From Salinibacterium sp. dk2585 (GTDB taxonomy: Bacteria; Actinomycetota; Actinomycetes; Actinomycetales; Microbacteriaceae), in the NCBI RefSeq assembly GCF_008001035.1, contig NZ_CP042856.1, positions 2,046,001 through 2,110,000 on the forward strand: a stretch of 64,000 nucleotides of DNA, in the 5' to 3' direction. A program made the position numbers and the translations under genes. Numbering within the stretch: the stretch's first letter is position 1; the number at the start of each line of letters is the position of its first letter. The notes beneath the pieces are model-generated. The model did not search any database. It was given only the letters and a program-made list of their open reading frames with translations, and was not told the DNA's origin. This document shows positions 1-9,400 of this stretch, piece by piece.

Positions 1-454
1 CGACGGGACGACGCGCGAGCAGCACCGCCGCGATCACGACGAGCGGCACCGTGACCGAATCGATTCGGCCGAGGGCGATCGGCCCCACCGCGACCAGGAA
101 CGCGGTCCACCACCAACCGGCCGCGAGACCACGCGCGCGGCCCCGCCATCCGGTCACGAATGCGAGCGCAAGGCAGTTCAGCAGCACCATGAGCACGAGC
201 CAGATGAGCGCGTAGTGGCTGCCGCCCACGGCAGCGACCGTCATGGGGAGCAGCGCCAGCACGGGATAGACCCACGAGGTGTCGATGCCGACCCATGGCC
301 CTCCCTCGAGGCCGAGTTCGACCCACCACGCATAGAGGTACACGTCGCCGATCGGATGCCCGGGGCCCGTGTATGCGAGCCAGGCGATCCAGACATTCGC
401 GGCGAGGAATGCGCACCACAGCCAGGCGCGCGAAGCGCCGACGCCCAGCCTCAC
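1..454 (-). CDS. GT87/DUF2029-like membrane glycosyltransferase, N-terminal part (cut by window edge)
   Basis: An open frame runs leftwards off the window, so about 151 N-terminal residues are visible. The GTG start overlaps the stop codon of nnrD by 4 nt (GTGA), which suggests translational coupling. The visible part is rich in Trp and hydrophobic residues: a first membrane segment, then GHPIGDVYLYAWWVELGLEG, further hydrophobic stretches, and GPIALGRIDSVTVPL. The early Gly-Asp-Val-Tyr-x-Tyr loop and the Gly-Arg-x-Asp motif resemble polyprenyl-phosphate-mannose-dependent glycosyltransferases of family GT87 (DUF2029), which act on the outer face of the membrane. Family assignment rests on these motifs only; acceptor and sugar are unknown. 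Confidence 0.6.
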   Translation of the reverse strand, partial: MRLGVGASRAWLWCAFLAANVWIAWLAYTGPGHPIGDVYLYAWWVELGLEGGPWVGIDTSWVYPVLALLPMTVAAVGGSHYALIWLVLMVLLNCLALAFVTGWRGRARGLAAGWWWTAFLVAVGPIALGRIDSVTVPLVVIAAVLLARRPV

Positions 455-1254
455 GCGAGGAACCCGGCGACGGCGGCCGGGATCGCGGCGATAAGCGCCC
501 GCACGGTGAACGGCCCGCCCGCAGACGCTCGGCTTGCCGCCTCAGCGTGGATGACGGATGCCGAGGCGGCCACGCGGGCGAGCATCCGCTCGTCGTCGTG
601 CAACTCGCGCGCGTGCGTCGCGACGAGCGCGCCGAGGATGCCCGCCAGCACGTCGCCCGTGCCGGCTGTGGCGAGCCACGGGCTCGCGGGCGGGCATGCG
701 ATGAGCTCTCCCCCGGGCGTCGCCACAAGGGTGCTGTTGCCCTTGAGGAGCACGACGGAGGCAAGGGACGCTGCCGCCTCGCTCGCCGCGCGAGCGGGGT
801 GCGAGGCGACCCACTCCGTGTCCAGATCCATGAGTCTCGCGAGTTCCCGGTGGTGCGGCGTCAAGACGGAGGGGCCGGCGACCTCATGCACGAGCGAGAG
901 GGCACCCGCGTCGAGAACGGCGGGCACCGCATCCGTTACGACGTCGTCCCAGAGCGAGGTGCGGTCTGCGCCGGCGCCCGAGCCTGCGAGCCATGCCTGC
1001 ACGCGCCCCGGCTGGGTGACGACCTCTGGGCACGACTGCAGCACGAGCGCCGTGGGGCGCTCGGGCCCCAGGTACCGCACCATGCCGACCCCCGTGGCGA
1101 GGGCGGCGTCGACGCCGAGCACGGCGGCGCCGGGATAGGTGTCGGAGCCGGTCACAACGCCGAGGACCCCACGGCTGTACTTGTCGTCCGTCGCGGTGGG
1201 AGTCGCGATCATGGCCGCAGTGTCTCTCGGGGTCCACTCGACGGGTGCGCGCAT
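451..1254 (-). CDS. nnrD: ADP-dependent (S)-NAD(P)H-hydrate dehydratase
   Basis: This 267-residue protein fits the YjeF C-terminal (ribokinase-like) domain that repairs hydrated NAD(P)H using ADP. Visible marks are DDKYSRGVLGVVTGSDTYPG near the N terminus, the TPHHREL segment, and the nucleotide-binding loop ATAGTGDVLAGILGAL with its catalytic Asp. It lacks the N-terminal epimerase domain present in fused Nnr proteins, so the epimerase must be elsewhere. I chose the ATG at 1254. A GGAGGT lies directly against it, too close for normal Shine-Dalgarno use, but a TATCGT -10 box ends 6 nt upstream, so the mRNA is probably leaderless. The next gene overlaps its stop codon. Confidence 0.9.
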   Translation of the reverse strand: MRAPVEWTPRDTAAMIATPTATDDKYSRGVLGVVTGSDTYPGAAVLGVDAALATGVGMVRYLGPERPTALVLQSCPEVVTQPGRVQAWLAGSGAGADRTSLWDDVVTDAVPAVLDAGALSLVHEVAGPSVLTPHHRELARLMDLDTEWVASHPARAASEAAASLASVVLLKGNSTLVATPGGELIACPPASPWLATAGTGDVLAGILGALVATHARELHDDERMLARVAASASVIHAEAASRASAGGPFTVRALIAAIPAAVAGFLA

Positions 1255-1276
1255 ACCTCCACGATAGTTTGGTGCG
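1255..1276. promoter_or_regulatory. Divergent leaderless promoters of nnrD and the OYE gene with overlapping -10 boxes
   Basis: The whole intergenic gap is 22 bp. On the minus strand TATCGT (1266-1261) ends 6 nt before the nnrD ATG. On the plus strand TAGTTT (1265-1270) ends 6 nt before the OYE GTG. The two hexamers share 2 bp, so polymerase should not be able to open both at once. Inferred from spacing only. Confidence 0.6.
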
Positions 1277-2392
1277 GTGACCGATACCGCGCCCTCACTC
1301 TTCGCCCCGCTCACCCTCCGATCCGTGCAGTTGCGCAACCGCCTCTGGGTGTCACCCCTCTGCCAGTACTCGGTCGACGCCGAGGACGGCGTGCCGACGG
1401 ACTGGCACCTCGTGCACCTCGGCTCCTTCGCCCGTGGCGGGGCAGGGCTGGTCATGACGGAGGCGACGGGGGTCAGCCCCGAGGGCCGTATCTCGGCCGA
1501 GGACACGGGCATCTACAGCGACGAACAGGCGGAGGCCTGGCGCCGCATCGTCGACTTCATCCACGGACAGGGCTCAGCGGCGGGCATCCAACTCGCGCAC
1601 GCCGGCCGCAAGGGCTCGATGTGGCGTGAGTGGGGGCCGCGCGGCGGCATCACGAGGCCGCAGGATGCCGGTGGCTGGCAGACCGTCGCCCCGAGCGACA
1701 TCCCCTTCGGCGACTACGCTGCTCCCGTCGCGCTCGACGAAGCCGGCATCCAGCGCGTCATCCAGGATTTCGCTTTGGCGGCGGAGCGTTCCGTGCGCGC
1801 GGGCTTTGACGTCATCGAGATCCACGCCGCCCACGGCTACCTGCTCCACCAGTTCCTCTCGCCGCTCAGCAACACGCGTGACGACGAGTGGGGTGGCTCG
1901 CTCGAGAATCGCGCCGCGCTGCTCCTGAGGGTGACGGAAGCCGTGCGCTCGGTCATGGGCGATGACCGCGCACTCTTCGTGCGCGTCTCCGCCACCGACT
2001 GGGCCCCCGCCGACGCGGGCCCCTCCTGGGAACCGGAGCAGATGGCGATCGTCGGCGGATGGCTGGCCGACCGCGGCGTCGACCTCTTCGATGTATCGAG
2101 CGGCGGGCTCATCCCGAACGCGAAGATCGCGGTCGGTCCCGGCTACCAGGTCGGTTTCGCCGAAGAGCTCAAGCGTGCGACGGGTTCAGCCGTGAGTGCG
2201 GTCGGCCTCATCACTACGGCCGAGCAGGCGGATGCCGTTGTGCGGGAGGGCCGCGCCGATGCGGTCATGATGGGCCGCAAGCTCATGCGTGACCCGCACT
2301 TCCCGGCGCGCGCGGCCGTCGAACTCGGGCTGCAACCCGAGACGTGGCCAGCGGCATACCATCGGGCGCTCACGCCACTCGAACGCTGGTGA
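1277..2392 (+). CDS. Old Yellow Enzyme family NADH:flavin oxidoreductase (YqjM-like)
   Basis: This 371-residue FMN-dependent TIM-barrel ene-reductase would reduce activated C=C bonds of enals, enones or similar electrophiles. The N-terminal VSPLCQYS (Cys29) matches the redox-tuning cysteine of the thermophilic-like YqjM class. HAGRKGS (108-114) and EIHAAHGYLLHQFLSP (181-196, with the substrate-binding His pair) follow, then the phosphate-binding region near VGLITTAEQAD and MMGRKLMRDP. Length is normal. The GTG start has a TAGTTT -10 box 6 nt upstream and no Shine-Dalgarno. It is divergent from nnrD and convergent with the CNNM pair. The physiological substrate cannot be read from the sequence. 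Confidence 0.9.
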   Translation: MTDTAPSLFAPLTLRSVQLRNRLWVSPLCQYSVDAEDGVPTDWHLVHLGSFARGGAGLVMTEATGVSPEGRISAEDTGIYSDEQAEAWRRIVDFIHGQGSAAGIQLAHAGRKGSMWREWGPRGGITRPQDAGGWQTVAPSDIPFGDYAAPVALDEAGIQRVIQDFALAAERSVRAGFDVIEIHAAHGYLLHQFLSPLSNTRDDEWGGSLENRAALLLRVTEAVRSVMGDDRALFVRVSATDWAPADAGPSWEPEQMAIVGGWLADRGVDLFDVSSGGLIPNAKIAVGPGYQVGFAEELKRATGSAVSAVGLITTAEQADAVVREGRADAVMMGRKLMRDPHFPARAAVELGLQPETWPAAYHRALTPLERW

Positions 2393-2408
2393 CCCCGCTC
2401 CCGCTCCC

Positions 2409-3449
2409 CTAGAGGCGACGAGTCGCGTCCTGCACCTCGCCGATGAGCTCCTCGAGGATGTCCTCGAGAAAGAGCACGCCCTTCGTGGCGCCCTCCGCGT
2501 CGAAGACGCGTGCGATGTGCACTCCCGAGCGGCGCATGGTTGCGAGGGCATCCTCCAGGTCTGTGTCCTCGAACACCGAGATGAGGTGCCGGATGCGCTT
2601 GGGTGGCACGGGTTCCGTGAACTCGCCGTCGTCGTCGAGGTCGATCACGTCCTTGAGGTGCAGGTAGCCGCTCGGTTCGCCCTCATCGTCCACGAGTACG
2701 TAGCGCGAGAACCCGTGCTGCGCGACGGCGCGCTCGACCTCGGCGGGCGTCGCCGCCTCCGACACCGAGACGAGCGTGTCGAGCCCGACGGCGATATCGC
2801 GCGCCTTCTTCGAGGTGAACTCGAAGGCATTCGACAGCGCGCCGCTCGTGTCCGTCAGCACGCCCTCGCGGGTCGAGTGGGCCACGATATTGGCCACCTC
2901 GTCGAAGGTGAAGGAGCTTGTCGCCTCGTTCTTCGGCTCGACGCCGAAGAGCCGCAGCACCCCGTTGGCGATCGAGTTCAGCGCCCAAATGAGGTGCTTG
3001 AAGACGCGGGACACCCACACGAGCGGCGGCGCGAGGATGAGGGCCATGCGGTCCGGCAGCGAGAACGACAGGTTCTTGGGAACCATCTCGCCCAGCACGA
3101 CGTGGAGGAACGAGACGATCACGAGGGCGATGATGAACGCGACCGTGCTGATGACCTCGGGGGCCAAGCCCGTGAGGCCGAGCGGCACCTCGAGCAGGTG
3201 GTGGATCGCCGGCTCAGACACGTTCAAGATCAGCAGCGAGCACACCGTGATGCCCAGCTGGCTCGTCGCCAGCATGAGGGTCGCGTGCTCCATCGCGTAG
3301 AGCGTCGTCTTGGCCGCGCGCGAACCCGCTTCAGCCTTGGGCTCGATCTGCGAGCGACGAGCAGAGATGACGGCGAACTCCGCGCCGACAAAGAAGGCGT
3401 TCGCGCCGAGCAGCACGACAAGCCACACGATGCCCCAGACGTCGCTCAT
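2409..3449 (-). CDS. CNNM/CorC (HlyC) family transmembrane protein with CBS pair, short form
   Basis: This 346-residue protein has an N-terminal DUF21 (CNNM) membrane domain of about 190 residues with four hydrophobic segments, including FFVGAEFAVISARRSQIE and the loop LGEMVPKNLSFSLPD. A cytoplasmic CBS pair follows (about 200-335, containing SRYVLVDDEGEPSGYLHLKD). It stops after the CBS pair and lacks the C-terminal CorC_HlyC domain carried by its neighbour. The family is linked to Mg2+/Co2+ transport; 'hemolysin' is a historical name. Its ATG overlaps the neighbour's stop by 4 nt (ATGA), so the two are co-translated and may form a heteromer. Confidence 0.88.
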   Translation of the reverse strand: MSDVWGIVWLVVLLGANAFFVGAEFAVISARRSQIEPKAEAGSRAAKTTLYAMEHATLMLATSQLGITVCSLLILNVSEPAIHHLLEVPLGLTGLAPEVISTVAFIIALVIVSFLHVVLGEMVPKNLSFSLPDRMALILAPPLVWVSRVFKHLIWALNSIANGVLRLFGVEPKNEATSSFTFDEVANIVAHSTREGVLTDTSGALSNAFEFTSKKARDIAVGLDTLVSVSEAATPAEVERAVAQHGFSRYVLVDDEGEPSGYLHLKDVIDLDDDGEFTEPVPPKRIRHLISVFEDTDLEDALATMRRSGVHIARVFDAEGATKGVLFLEDILEELIGEVQDATRRL

Positions 3450-4762
3450 CGCTCCTCCTCCACAACCTGCTCGGCACGCGGCGTGAAGCGGATGCGGTCG
3501 ATGCGTCGGCCGTCCATCCGCTCGACCCGGAATTCCCCGGCGTCGATCTCGACCGTGTCGCCGACCTTGGCCAAGCGCCCTAGTTCGCTCATGAGGAAGC
3601 CCGCGACGGTCTCATAGGGGCCATCCTCGGGCACCGTGACATCCGCCCGCTCGAGGAGCTCGTCTGGTCGCAGCATTCCGGGGAAGGTCACCCAGTTGCG
3701 GGAGCGGACGACGCCCGCACGCGTGCGGTCGTGCTCGTCGGAGACCTCGCCGACGAGCTCCTCCACGAGGTCCTCGAGCGTCACGACACCCGCGGTTCCG
3801 CCGTATTCATCGAGCACGATGGCCATCTGGTAGCCGTGCTGGCGCAGCTCCCCGAGCAGCGAGTCGAGCCGCATCGTCTCGGGCACACGCAGTGCGTCGC
3901 TTTGGAGTGCGGAGGCCGGGACATCCGCTCGCTTCTCCCTCGGCACGGCCACCACCTGCTTGATGTGCACGATGCCGACGACGTCATCGATGCCGTCATC
4001 GACGACGGGAAAGCGGGAGAACCCGGTGCGCTTGGCGAGGTCGAGCACGACCTGGGCCGAGTCGCCGCGCTCGACGCTCGAGACGCGGGGCCGCGGCGTC
4101 ATGACATCGGCCGCGACATGCTCGTTGAAGGCGAGGGTGCGCGCGAGCAGCGTCGCCGTGTCGACCTCGAGGGTTCCCGCCATGGCAGAGCGGCGCAGGA
4201 GCGAGGTCAGTTCCTCTGCCGTGCGTGCAGACGAGAGCTCCTCCTTCGGCTCGATACCGACGCTTCGCAGGATGACGTTGGCGGAGTTGTTGAGGAGCGC
4301 GACGGCCGGCTTGAACACCCACGTGAAGGCGAGCTGGAACGGCACGACCACCTTGGCGGTGCCGAGCGGCAGCGCGAGGGCGAAGTTCTTGGGCACGAGC
4401 TCGCCGACGATCATGGAGAGCAGCGTCGCAATCGTGACAGCGACAACCGCGGCGACCCCGCGTTCGACCGCCTCGGGAAGGCCGAAGACCGAAAGCGGCC
4501 CGGCGAGGAACGCGCTGAAGGCCGGCTCGAGGGTGTACCCCGTGAGGAGCGTCGTGAGCGTGATGCCCAGCTGCGCGCTCGAGAGGTGCGTCGAGGTGCG
4601 CCGCAGGGCGGCGATCGTCATGGTGAGACGGGACTCGCCTCGGGCCTGCCGCGCCTCGAGTTCCTGGCGATCGAGGTTCACGAGGGCGAACTCGGATGCC
4701 ACGAACAGGCCGGTGCCGATCGTGAGAACGATGCCGATGGCGAGCAGGATCAACTCGTGCAC
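3446..4762 (-). CDS. CNNM/CorC (HlyC) family transmembrane protein with CBS pair and CorC_HlyC domain
   Basis: This 438-residue paralogue of the downstream gene is the full-length form: DUF21 membrane domain (about 1-200, with [20 protein letters not shown] and [13 protein letters not shown]), a CBS pair (about 215-340, with [18 protein letters not shown] and [19 protein letters not shown]) and a C-terminal CorC_HlyC/transporter-associated domain (about 350-435). The likely role is divalent cation (Mg2+/Co2+) efflux or its control at the membrane. The start is GTG. Upstream lies a TATAGT -10 box (minus strand, 4814-4809) in the 85-bp gap to guaB1. It is followed by the short paralogue with ATGA overlap. 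Confidence 0.9.
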   Translation of the reverse strand: MHELILLAIGIVLTIGTGLFVASEFALVNLDRQELEARQARGESRLTMTIAALRRTSTHLSSAQLGITLTTLLTGYTLEPAFSAFLAGPLSVFGLPEAVERGVAAVVAVTIATLLSMIVGELVPKNFALALPLGTAKVVVPFQLAFTWVFKPAVALLNNSANVILRSVGIEPKEELSSARTAEELTSLLRRSAMAGTLEVDTATLLARTLAFNEHVAADVMTPRPRVSSVERGDSAQVVLDLAKRTGFSRFPVVDDGIDDVVGIVHIKQVVAVPREKRADVPASALQSDALRVPETMRLDSLLGELRQHGYQMAIVLDEYGGTAGVVTLEDLVEELVGEVSDEHDRTRAGVVRSRNWVTFPGMLRPDELLERADVTVPEDGPYETVAGFLMSELGRLAKVGDTVEIDAGEFRVERMDGRRIDRIRFTPRAEQVVEEER

Positions 4763-4847
4763 TGGGCCACCGACAAGTAACTAGAAGGAGGGTCGTCCAT
4801 TTGCGCCAACTATAGCCGAGCACACAGGCGCTTCGGCTGCGAATCGA

Positions 4848-6287
4848 CTACCAGCTGACCGGCAGCGCCTTGCCCTCCTCGTAGCCCGCCGCGGACTGGA
4901 TGCCGACGAGCGCCTGGTCGTGGAACTCGGCGAGCGTTCGCGCGCCCGCATAGGTGAAGGAGCTGCGCACACCCGAGGTGATCATGTCAATGAGGTCCTC
5001 GACAGAGGGTCGCAGGGGGTCGAGGTAGATGCGCGAGCTCGAGATGCCCTCCGCGAAGAGCTCACGGCGTGCGAGCTCGTAGGGGCTCAGGCGATTGAAG
5101 CGCGCCTGCACCGCCTTGGTCGAGGCCATGCCCCAGCTCTCCTTGTAGAGGCGACCCTCGGCATCCCTCTGCAGGCGACCCGGCGCCTCGATCGTGCCGG
5201 CGAACCAGGAGCCGATCATGACGGATGCCGCTCCAGCCGCAAGCGCGAGGGCGACGTCGCGCGGGTACCGTACTCCCCCGTCAGCCCAGACGTGTGCGCC
5301 CAGCTCGGCGGCGACCTCGGCCGTCTCGAGCACCGCCGAGAACTGCGGGCGCCCCACGGCGGTCATCATGCGGGTCGTGCACATGGCACCGGGACCGACC
5401 CCCACCTTGAGGATGCTCGCGCCGGCCGAGACGAGGTCGCGCACGGCGTTCGCCGTCACGACATTGCCGGCGACGAGCGGAAGGCCGAGGTCGAGCGCCG
5501 CAACGCGTTCCACGGCGCCAACCATGCCCTCCTGGTGGCCGTGGGCCGTGTCGAGCACGAGCACGTCGACACCGGCATCCGCGAGGGCCTTGGCCTTCGC
5601 CTCGATGTCTCCGTTGATGCCGACGGCTGCCGCCACGCGCAGGCGGCCATCGCCGTCGACGGCGGGACGGTAGAGGGTGCCGCGAAGGGCACTGCGCCTG
5701 CTGAGCGTGCCGACGACCTTGCCGTGGCGCATGACGGGGGCGAAGTCGAGCTCCGCCTCGACCATGAGGTCGAAGGCTGCCCGCGGCTCGTCGACATCAT
5801 CGACATCGATCGAGGGAAGCTCTTCGTGCAGCAGGTCGCCGAGGCGTGCATCCGGCAGCGCCGTCGCGAGCCTGGCGGCGGGAAGGCAGCCGAGGTACTC
5901 ACCGTCACCATCGCGCACGATGATGCCGTGGCCCTCGACGGGCGGCACGAGTTCGAGCGCGTGGTCGACGGTCTCGTCGGCCGAGAGGGAGAGCGGGGTG
6001 TCGTAGCCCGGCGCCTGGTCCTTGACCCAGCGGATGGCGGCATCCAGTTCCTGCAGGGGAAGGTCCTGCGGCAGCACCCCGAGGCCTCCCCTCCGGGCGA
6101 GCGTCGCAGCGAGGCGCGGACCCGTCACGGAGTTCATGTTCGACGACACGATCGGCAGGGTCGCGCCCGTGCCGTCGGTGGGATCGAGCGAGACATCCAG
6201 CCTGCTGTCGACGCCGGATCGACTCGGTACGAGGAAGACGTCGGAGTAGGTGAGGTCATGGCGCGGGGACGCCTCGTAAAACTTCAT
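4848..6287 (-). CDS. guaB1: GuaB1-type IMP dehydrogenase-like protein with CBS domains (probable GMP reductase)
   Basis: This 479-residue TIM-barrel enzyme of the IMPDH/GMPR superfamily begins MKFYEASPRHDLTYSDVFLV. CBS domains are inserted at about residues 95-200. The catalytic loop GVGPGAMCTTRMMTAVGRPQ carries the nucleophile Cys303. The flap and C terminus (YKESWGMASTKAVQARF) are of the actinobacterial GuaB1 type. Mycobacterial GuaB1 has been reported to be a GMP reductase rather than an IMP dehydrogenase, so GMP to IMP salvage is the best prediction here. The start is the ATG preceded by TACCCT and 7 nt, hence probably leaderless. It is divergent from kgd across 134 bp. Confidence 0.9.
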   Translation of the reverse strand: MKFYEASPRHDLTYSDVFLVPSRSGVDSRLDVSLDPTDGTGATLPIVSSNMNSVTGPRLAATLARRGGLGVLPQDLPLQELDAAIRWVKDQAPGYDTPLSLSADETVDHALELVPPVEGHGIIVRDGDGEYLGCLPAARLATALPDARLGDLLHEELPSIDVDDVDEPRAAFDLMVEAELDFAPVMRHGKVVGTLSRRSALRGTLYRPAVDGDGRLRVAAAVGINGDIEAKAKALADAGVDVLVLDTAHGHQEGMVGAVERVAALDLGLPLVAGNVVTANAVRDLVSAGASILKVGVGPGAMCTTRMMTAVGRPQFSAVLETAEVAAELGAHVWADGGVRYPRDVALALAAGAASVMIGSWFAGTIEAPGRLQRDAEGRLYKESWGMASTKAVQARFNRLSPYELARRELFAEGISSSRIYLDPLRPSVEDLIDMITSGVRSSFTYAGARTLAEFHDQALVGIQSAAGYEEGKALPVSW

Positions 6288-6294
6288 GTTTTTA

Positions 6295-6300
6295 AGGGTA
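6295..6300 (-). promoter_or_regulatory. -10 box of guaB1 (leaderless)
   Basis: TACCCT on the minus strand ends 7 nt before the guaB1 ATG at 6287, placing transcription start at or next to the start codon. No Shine-Dalgarno fits in that space. Confidence 0.55.
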
Positions 6301-6421
6301 GCCCCGACCCCGACTCGGCGGCAGCGCCCAGCCGGAGGGATTACGCTTGTTGTCAGTATGTGGCCATCGGCGCCCAGATCTGCGCCGAACAATCGATAGT
6401 GACAACGGAGAGTGGGCGGCT

Positions 6422-9400
6422 GTGTCTAGCCAAGTGACCGGCATCGGTTCTGAAGCGGGATCTTCAGGGGAGTTCGGAGCCAATGAATGGCTCGTCGACG
6501 AGATGTACCAGCAGTTCAAGGTCGACCGGAACTCGGTCGACAAGTCATGGTGGCCCATCCTCGAGAACTACCACCAGACCAAGGGCCAGGTCTCGAGCCC
6601 GGCCGCGAATGCATCCTCCGAGTCGAAGCCCGCGGCCAGCGAGTCGAAGCCCGCACAGGCCGAGGCCGCGCCAGCGCCGAGCGACTCGAGCGGCCCCGCC
6701 TCCGACCAGGAGCCGCAGATCCCCGTCGAGGTGACGAACGAGCCCTCTGGGCAGGCGCCCAGCAAGGAACCCGCGGCCACCACCGGCAGCCAGCCCATCG
6801 CCCGCACCACCTCCCTCCAGGCCAAGCCGCAGCCGATCCCGGCCGAAGCACCAGCAGCGCCCACCGCTGCCGATGAGCCCAGCGAGCCGCAGGATGTCGT
6901 CACCCCGCTCAAGGGTGTCGCGAAGACGATCGCGGCCAACATGGACCAGAGCATCTCGGTGCCCACCGCGACGAGCTACCGCACGGTGCCGGCGAAGCTC
7001 ATGATCGACAACCGCATCGTCATCAACAACCACCTCAAGCGCGCGCGCGGTGGCAAGGTCTCCTTCACGCACCTGCTCGCGTGGGCGATGGTGAAGGCAC
7101 TGCGCGACTTCCCGAGCCAGAACGTCTACTACGACGAGGTCGACGGCAAGCCCGTCGTCGTCGCCCCGGCGCACATCAACCTGGGCATCGCGATCGACCT
7201 CCCCAAGCCCGACGGCTCGCGCCAGCTCGTCGTTCCCGGTGTCAAGCGCACCGAGACGATGAACTTCAGCCAGTTCCTCGCCGCCTACGAGGATGTCGTC
7301 AAGCGCGCCCGTGACAACAAGCTCACGATGGCCGACTACCAGGGCAACACGATCTCGCTCACCAACCCGGGCGGCATCGGCACCGTGCAGTCGGCGCCGC
7401 GCCTCATGAAGGGTGCCGGCTGCATCATCGGCGCGGGCGCCCTCGAGTACCCGGCCGAGTTCCAGGGCACTTCAGGAGAGACCCTCGCGAACCTCGGCAT
7501 CGGCAAGACCATGACGATCTCGTCGACCTACGACCACCGCGTCATCCAGGGCGCGGGCTCGGGCGAGTTCCTCAAGCTCATCCATGAGCGCCTGATCGGC
7601 AAGCATGACTTCTACGAGGAGATCTTCGCCGACCTGCGCATCCCGTACTCCCCCATCCGCTGGGCGCCCGACATCCACGTCGACCTCGCCTCGGCGATCG
7701 ACAAGACCGCACGCGTGCAGGAACTCATCAACTCGTTCCGCGTGCGCGGCCACCTCATGGCCGATGTCGACCCGCTCGAGTACGTGCAGCGCTCGCACCC
7801 CGACCTTGAGATCGAAAGCCACGGCCTCACTTTCTGGGACCTCGACAGGGAGTTCGTCACGGGCAACCTCGGCGGCCGTCGCACCGCGAAGCTGCGCGAC
7901 ATCCTCGGGATCCTGCGCGACGCCTACGCCCGCAAGGTCGGCGTCGAGTACATGCACATCCAGAATCCAGAAGAGCGCAAGTGGATGCAGGAGCGCCTCG
8001 AGGCGCCCTACGAGAAGCCGACGCACGACGAGCAGATGCGCATCCTCGCGAAGCTCAACGAGGCCGAGGCCTTCGAGACGTTCCTCCAGACCAAGTACGT
8101 CGGGCAGAAGCGCTTCAGCCTTGAGGGCGGCGAGTCGATGATCGCCCTCCTCGACGCGATCCTGCAGGGTGCCGCCGAGAAGGGCCTCGAAGAGGTCGCG
8201 ATCGGCATGGCCCACCGCGGTCGCCTCAACGTGCTCACCAACATCGCTGGCAAGACCTACGGCCAGATCTTCCGTGAGTTCGAGGGTACGCAGGACCCGC
8301 GCACCGTGCAGGGCTCCGGCGACGTCAAATACCACCTCGGCACCGAGGGCACGTTCACGGCACTCGGCGGCGAGCAGATCCCCGTCTACCTCGCAGCGAA
8401 CCCCTCGCACCTCGAGGCCGTCGACGGCGTGCTCGAGGGCATTGTCCGCGCCAAGCAGGACCGCAAGCCGATCGGCACCTTCCAGGTCGTGCCGATCATG
8501 GTGCACGGTGACGCAGCCATGGCAGGCCAGGGCATCGTCGTCGAGGTGCTACAGATGTCGCAGCTGCGCGGCTACCGCACGGGCGGCACGATCCACGTCG
8601 TCGTCAACAACCAGGTGGGCTTCACGACGCCTCCCGGCGAGGCCCGCAGCTCGGTCTACTCGACGGATGTCGCGAAGACCGTGCAGGCGCCCATTTTCCA
8701 TGTGAACGGCGACGACCCCGAGGCGGTCGTTCGCGTCGCAGAGCTCGCCCTCGAGTTCCGCGAGAAGTTCCACAAGGACGTCGTGGTCGACCTCATCTGC
8801 TACCGCCGTCGCGGCCACAACGAGGGCGACGACCCTTCGATGACGCAGCCCCTCATGTACAACCTCATCGAGGCGAAGCGCAGCGTGCGCACGCTCTACG
8901 GCGAGGCCCTCGTGGGACGCGGTGACATCACCCAGGAGGAGTACGCGGCAGCGCAGGCCGACTTCCAGGACCGCCTGGAGCGCGCCTTCGCCGAGACGCA
9001 CGCGGCGCAGACGAACTCGATGCCGATCGTGACGCAGGACGACAACGCCCAGAGCGACCTCGAGCGGCCCGACTCGCAGCAGGACGACCGCGCGGGCGAG
9101 CCAGAGACGACCGCTGTCGCGGAGTCGGTCATCACGACCATCGGTGACGCGCACGCCAACAAGCCGGCCGGCTTCACGGTGCACCCCAAGCTCGATGCGC
9201 TCCTCAAGAAGCGCGTCGACATGAGCCGCAAGGGCGGAGTCGACTGGGGCTTCGGCGAGCTCATCGCGCTCGGTTCGCTCCTGCTCGAGGGCACCCCCGT
9301 GCGCTTCGCAGGCCAGGATGCTCGCCGCGGCACCTTCGTGCAGCGCCACGCGGTGCTCCACGACCGTGAGAACGGCCAGGAATGGCTGCCACTGCTCAAC

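Noticed and set aside
6347-6421. Upstream extension of kgd from 6347
   Set aside because: The 25 extra residues (starting at a TTG) are unlike the family's N terminus, and the conserved segment starts right after the GTG at 6422.
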